A stretch of 9,037 nt of DNA. Source: Nitrososphaeria archaeon (GTDB lineage Archaea > Thermoproteota > Nitrososphaeria > Geothermarchaeales > JDFR-13). Numbering within the stretch: position 1 is the first letter of the stretch; each line of letters starts with the position of its first letter. This document shows, in pieces, positions 5,622 through 9,037 of this stretch. Where the stretch lies: NCBI GenBank assembly GCA_027000765.1, contig JALTNJ010000281.1:1-9037 (forward strand). Direction: 5' to 3'. The position numbers were made by a program, and so were the translations under genes. A model generated the notes under the pieces. That model had not been told where the DNA came from. It worked only from the letters and a program-made list of their open reading frames with translations, and did no database searches.

Positions 5622-6406
5622 TCTAGTAACACAGTCTTTTTTAGACACTTTTCGAGCTCTAATCCAAACCGTGTGTAAATAAGCTTCTCAGGCTTTCCTT
5701 CATCAGCATATAAAGAAGCCTCTGGATCGATTGGGAGGCTACCTAAGAAACGTATGTTATATTTTGAAGATAGTTCTTTCGCTCCTTCTAAGCCGAATGG
5801 AGAAACCTTTTTATCCTGTAGCTCAAGCCTAGACATATTCTCGATAATACCAAGTATTTCTACACCTGTTTCACTCAATAGTCTTATAAGCCTGTCGACC
5901 ACCTTCAGAGACAGCTTAGAAGGGGTAGTTACTAATATGGCTCCTCTCCTACCCCGGAGATATGAGAGGGATGTTAGGAGGACGTCTCCAGTCTCAGGCG
6001 GCATATCAACTACAAGTACATCTGTATCTCCCCAGTGTGTTAAAGCCAATAGTTCCTTAATGATCTCCCTCTTTTCCCTGCCGCTAACTGGAATCGGCCT
6101 CCCCTCTACAAATTGGTCTATAGACATGACCTTAACTCCTTCAACTACTGGTGGAACAAGTCCTTCCTCCTCCTCACTAGGCATCTTTAGCCCTCCATAT
6201 ATCACACTTGATGAGGGGCCATGGAAGTCTAGATCCAGTAGGCCAACGTTTAGGTTGTTCTTAGCTAGAATTAGGGCTGTAGTAGCAGATACTAGGCTCT
6301 TACCTACACCGCCCTTGCCACTCGCTATCATCAAAATATATTTTATCGCCTTAAGCCTCTTAGGTATAAGAACTTCTCTATAATCTAGTTTATTCCTCGA
6401 ACTCAA
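5618..6406 (-). CDS. hypB: HypB, ATPase type (MinD/Mrp-family hydrogenase nickel-insertion ATPase)
   Basis: A 262-residue SIMIBI-class ATPase. A deviant Walker A GKGGVGKS (30-37) with the signature lysine K31 is followed by LLDLDFHGPS (D58, D60) and Walker B VLVVDMPPETGD (D134). By sequence alone it would be called Mrp/ApbC, but the segment after IIENMS has no CPxC pair, which iron-sulfur carriers of that family use to hold a cluster. The gene overlaps hypA by 17 nt. In Thermococcus kodakarensis a MinD/Mrp-type ATPase replaces the GTPase HypB and binds HypA to load nickel; the context here points to the same role, by inference. Start is a TTG supported by a GGTGA 6 nt upstream. The classical HypB histidine-rich N-terminus and GTPase motifs are absent. 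The 3' end is convergent with the protease gene, sharing CTAG. Confidence 0.85.
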   Translation of the reverse strand: MSSRNKLDYREVLIPKRLKAIKYILMIASGKGGVGKSLVSATTALILAKNNLNVGLLDLDFHGPSSSVIYGGLKMPSEEEEGLVPPVVEGVKVMSIDQFVEGRPIPVSGREKREIIKELLALTHWGDTDVLVVDMPPETGDVLLTSLSYLRGRRGAILVTTPSKLSLKVVDRLIRLLSETGVEILGIIENMSRLELQDKKVSPFGLEGAKELSSKYNIRFLGSLPIDPEASLYADEGKPEKLIYTRFGLELEKCLKKTVLLD

Positions 6407-6794
6407 CGTAACTCACCCTAATACCCCTACCAGATCGGATCTCTAAGTCTCTACTCCCACATTTAGGGCATTTAGAGAATGAAGAAACCAATTCTGGGAG
6501 GAAATGAATCATCTCCCTCTCATTTTCACCAAGAGGCTCAATTAAATCTGAGAATCCCCATATTGCTTCACATGACTTACACAATACCTCAGCCCTCTCA
6601 ATCTCAATCCTTGCCTCTGCATCCTCTATTAAAGAGCCTTTCTTAACCTCATTCAGCAATTCTTCTATTAGGTTCTTATCAAAGCTGGCCAGTTCACCTA
6701 CGGCGACTGTAAACGTAAGAATCCTCTTTCCCTCTCTACGAGCGAGGTCGGAGACTGCTTCCACAATTCCGCTTACGATCACCAGCTCATGCAT
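6390..6794 (-). CDS. hypA: HypA, hydrogenase nickel-insertion metallochaperone
   Basis: A 134-residue protein. It begins MHE, the N-terminal nickel site of HypA (H2, E3), so the start at 6792-6794 is certain. The zinc-binding domain carries C72-x2-C75 and C109-PK-C112. Between them is an archaeal-style insertion of about 30 residues containing MIHFLPEL, and the CPKCGSRDLEI-GRGI end is typical. It delivers nickel to the large-subunit precursor in partnership with HypB. It overlaps hypB by 17 nt and starts 54 nt after the end of hypF, so F-A-B may be one transcript. A TATA-like stretch near 6826-6836 could also drive hypA on its own. No residues appear to be missing. Confidence 0.95.
   Translation of the reverse strand: MHELVIVSGIVEAVSDLARREGKRILTFTVAVGELASFDKNLIEELLNEVKKGSLIEDAEARIEIERAEVLCKSCEAIWGFSDLIEPLGENEREMIHFLPELVSSFSKCPKCGSRDLEIRSGRGIRVSYVEFEE
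6413..6417 (-). promoter_or_regulatory. Shine-Dalgarno that supports the TTG start of hypB
   Basis: On the minus strand GGTGA lies 6 nt before the TTG at 6404-6406, inside the end of hypA. The spacing supports this non-ATG start and translational coupling of the two genes. Confidence 0.6.
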
Positions 6795-6832
6795 ACCTAC
6801 TCACTATAACCAATTAGAATACCTGACATACT

Positions 6833-6856
6833 AAATATAGTTTTTGCACTATATTT
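6833..6856. repeat. Perfect 8-bp inverted repeat over the hypF stop codon
   Basis: AAATATAG (6833-6840) and CTATATTT (6849-6856) are exact complements separated by 8 nt, and the right arm includes the hypF TAG stop. On the minus strand it would form an AU-rich hairpin between hypF and hypA. It also overlaps the best TATA-like sequence for hypA. It is not followed by a U-run, so it is not a clear terminator. Chance occurrence in AT-rich DNA cannot be excluded. Confidence 0.4.
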
Positions 6857-9035
6857 TCTCGTAGGATTGATCCCTGTTACCAGCTATAACAATCTGCCCT
6901 AAAGCTATTCCCCCATCTCCAGGGGGGACATCTCTATTACTCAGCACCCTAACTCCCTTCTCGCTACATTTATTGACGATAGCCTCAATTAATATATCAT
7001 TCACGGCAGCGCCTCCCGAGACTGCAACCGACTTCTTGGCGTATTTCAACGCTATCTCTGCAAAGGCTGTCCCCAGGCTCCACTGGATGTTATAAGCTAA
7101 TACCCTCTTGTCGATCCCCTCCTCGATTAACTGTATAACTTGGTCAAATAGAGTGGTCACTTCTAGTTTCCAAAGACCGTTTTCATACGTCACTGGTGTT
7201 TCGAGAATAATGTCTCCTCTTCTTGAATATGCCTCAAGTTTCATGGCAGGTTCTCCCTCGTATGTCCTTATATGTGCGATGTCCAGCAAGACAGCGGCTG
7301 CATCTAAGATCCTTCCGAGGCTTGACGACAAGGGCTTTCCAACCTTGATCTGAGTTAAAATACCGTGTAACTCAGCTGGTTTTCTACCTGCTTTCTCAAG
7401 GAGCCGTCTCTTCTTAATAAAGGTAGTGAGCTCATTTTCATTCATAAACTGTGATAGAATCCCGGCAAGTATCCTAAATGGATAGTATGCGGCTGTGTCT
7501 CCCCCAGGAATGGGGAAGTATTTAATATGTCCAATTCTCTTAAACCCGTTGTAAGACGCCAGCAAAATCTCCCCTCCCCATATATTTCCATCAATACCAT
7601 ATCCAGTTCCATCGATAGCAATACCGACAAGCTCATCTTCAATACCGTGCTCCGCCATGACTGAGGCAATATGTGCCCAGTGATGCTGTATACGTATTAA
7701 TTCATGCCTATATTTTTCTGCCCATTCCTCAGCTAGTCTCAATGTTGGATAGCCAGGATGTAGGTCTACCGCTACAACGGCTTTCTCGGGATTAACTCGA
7801 TATAGCTTGGAGAGTCTCCGGAGATATATCTTGAGATCTAGGAGAGTTCTGAAATCATCGCAGTCCCCAATGTATTGGGTTAGAACCGCCTTATTCTCAA
7901 ACCCTATTCCCCCAGCGTTCTGAAGCATGGCGCCAAACGCTATGACCTCATTTTTAAGATCTGAACTGAGTATAAGCCAATAAGGTGCATATCCACGTCC
8001 CCTCCTCAGCATACTAATCCTATTATACGTAAATCTCAGGACTGAGTCATCGACTCTACTTACTATCCTCCTATTATGTAGGAGGTGGAAATCCACTATT
8101 CCCCTAAGCTTCTTAATAGCCTCATCGTTCTTTATACACATAGGTTCCCCTGGGGGGTTTCCGCTGGTCATTATCGCATAACCGTCATCTAACTCCTTAA
8201 GAAGTATATGATGTAATGGGGTATACGGTAGGAATACCCCTAGATGTCCAAGGCCTGGCGCTATATACTTACTTACGTAATCTATATCCTTTTTTGGAAG
8301 GAGTAGAATCGGATGGCGAGGACTCTCTAAGAGGCGCATTGCCTCTTCATCTAAATAAACAAGCTTATCTAAAGTTTCTATATCCCTAGCCATAATAGCG
8401 AATGGCTTCTCCGGCCTATTCTTCCTTCGCCTGAGCTCAAGTACAACTTCATCATCTGAGGCCAAGGCGGCTATGTGGAATCCACCGATACCCTTTATGG
8501 AAAGTATATAGCCGTCGTTGATTAAGTTCGCGGCTTCGGAAATAGGGTCTTTACAATTAATTATTTTTCCCTCGTCATCTACAAGCCATACTCTAGGCCC
8601 ACATTCTGGACATGAGATTCCCTGGGCATGAAACCTCCTTATATTATCAGGATCCTCATACTCCTCTCGACATTTTTCACATAGGGGAAAGTCAACCATG
8701 CTAGTCTTATCCCTATCATATGGAATGTCTTGCATTATACTATATCTTGGTCCACAATATGCACAGCTGTTAAATGGATATCTATACCACCTACTATTAG
8801 GGTCATCAACCTCATCAATACATTCTCTACATACAGAGAAATCAGGTGGCACGATACTACGTAGAACACTTTTCTTAAGACTCGGTAGTATCTCAAATCC
8901 ATTATATCCCTGTACATCTGTATCACTGATTCTGATGTCGTGTATCAGGGCTACGGGAGGCAACTTTTTTCTAAGGAGCCTATGAAATTCTTTAATCTCT
9001 TCCTCCACTCCCTCTATATGTATCTCAACTTCGCT
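6849..9035 (-). CDS. hypF: HypF, carbamoyltransferase for hydrogenase cyanide ligand synthesis, N-terminus cut by the window edge
   Basis: HypF uses carbamoyl phosphate and ATP to make carbamoyl-adenylate and passes the carbamoyl group to HypE, the source of the active-site CN ligands. The frame is open past a GTG at 9006-9008 to the edge. Those extra codons (SEVEIHIEG) look like the end of the acylphosphatase domain, so the true start is outside. Counting from the GTG, two zinc-finger pairs follow (C60/C63/C82/C85 and C110/C113/C133/C136). Next comes a YrdC domain with KNRPEKPFAIMARD and TSGNPPGEP. The Kae1-like domain has QHHWAH (7671-7688), AIDGTGYGIDGNIWGGE and a C-terminal PPGDGGIALGQ. 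The first and last histidines of HHWAH, the likely metal ligands, are kept; the tryptophan replaces a histidine common in the family. It is probably the first gene of hypF-hypA-hypB. The visible length, about 729 codons, fits a HypF missing its first 50 or so residues. Confidence 0.95.
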   Translation of the reverse strand, partial: SEVEIHIEGVEEEIKEFHRLLRKKLPPVALIHDIRISDTDVQGYNGFEILPSLKKSVLRSIVPPDFSVCRECIDEVDDPNSRWYRYPFNSCAYCGPRYSIMQDIPYDRDKTSMVDFPLCEKCREEYEDPDNIRRFHAQGISCPECGPRVWLVDDEGKIINCKDPISEAANLINDGYILSIKGIGGFHIAALASDDEVVLELRRRKNRPEKPFAIMARDIETLDKLVYLDEEAMRLLESPRHPILLLPKKDIDYVSKYIAPGLGHLGVFLPYTPLHHILLKELDDGYAIMTSGNPPGEPMCIKNDEAIKKLRGIVDFHLLHNRRIVSRVDDSVLRFTYNRISMLRRGRGYAPYWLILSSDLKNEVIAFGAMLQNAGGIGFENKAVLTQYIGDCDDFRTLLDLKIYLRRLSKLYRVNPEKAVVAVDLHPGYPTLRLAEEWAEKYRHELIRIQHHWAHIASVMAEHGIEDELVGIAIDGTGYGIDGNIWGGEILLASYNGFKRIGHIKYFPIPGGDTAAYYPFRILAGILSQFMNENELTTFIKKRRLLEKAGRKPAELHGILTQIKVGKPLSSSLGRILDAAAVLLDIAHIRTYEGEPAMKLEAYSRRGDIILETPVTYENGLWKLEVTTLFDQVIQLIEEGIDKRVLAYNIQWSLGTAFAEIALKYAKKSVAVSGGAAVNDILIEAIVNKCSEKGVRVLSNRDVPPGDGGIALGQIVIAGNRDQSYEKI

Positions 9036-9037
9036 AC

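Noticed and set aside
5754..6383. 209-codon plus-strand frame antisense to hypB
   Set aside because: It has a Ser/Pro/Thr-rich composition typical of an antisense shadow, with no recognisable domain, while the opposite strand encodes a full P-loop ATPase.
5618..6406. Annotation as Mrp/ApbC iron-sulfur carrier
   Set aside because: The C-terminal CPxC pair is absent and the gene overlaps hypA, which favours a HypB role.
1..9037. tRNA or rRNA genes, CRISPR arrays, insertion sequences
   Set aside because: No cloverleaf-like sequence, regularly spaced repeats, transposase coding or terminal inverted repeats were seen by reading the window.

Overview
The window looks like a chromosome segment from a thermophilic archaeon, probably in the Thermoproteota/Korarchaeota part of the tree, although the lineage cannot be fixed from sequence alone. 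The reasons are the AT-rich TATA-type promoters, SD motifs of the GGAGGTGA/GGTGA type, oligo-T termination, heavy AGG/AGA and ATA codon use, and an archaeal-style HypA next to a MinD/Mrp-type HypB. Every gene except the two at the far left belongs to one theme: making and running a membrane-bound [NiFe] hydrogenase.

Left part (1-926): the 3' end of a class II glutamine amidotransferase gene runs off the left edge. It is convergent with a small four-helix membrane protein of unknown function, and the two stop codons overlap. Then comes nikR (minus strand), a nickel-responsive ribbon-helix-helix regulator with all four nickel ligands.

Centre (1332-5132): a 282-bp AT-rich divergent promoter region separates nikR from a tight plus-strand operon. 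The operon encodes a Tat-exported hydrogenase small subunit with a C-terminal membrane anchor, the NiFe large subunit, and a di-heme cytochrome b. Two oligo-T runs follow. Together the three proteins should form a group 1 uptake hydrogenase facing outward, passing electrons from H2 through three Fe-S clusters and cytochrome b into the quinone pool.

Right part (5133-9037): an M52 maturation protease gene, possibly leaderless, is convergent (again with overlapping stops) with a minus-strand maturation cluster hypF-hypA-hypB. HypF makes the cyanide ligand precursor. HypA and the ATPase-type HypB insert nickel. The protease then clips the large-subunit C-terminus. hypF is cut by the right edge. 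hypC, hypD and hypE are not in the window.

The most interesting points are in the structural subunits. A cysteine stands where group 1 enzymes usually have the proline that keeps the medial cluster [3Fe-4S], and the distal cluster has an H-x3-C rather than H-x2-C spacing. The large subunit carries about 40 extra residues just before its C-terminal DPCxxC motif. NikR sits divergently from the hydrogenase operon across a region containing a 10-bp inverted repeat.
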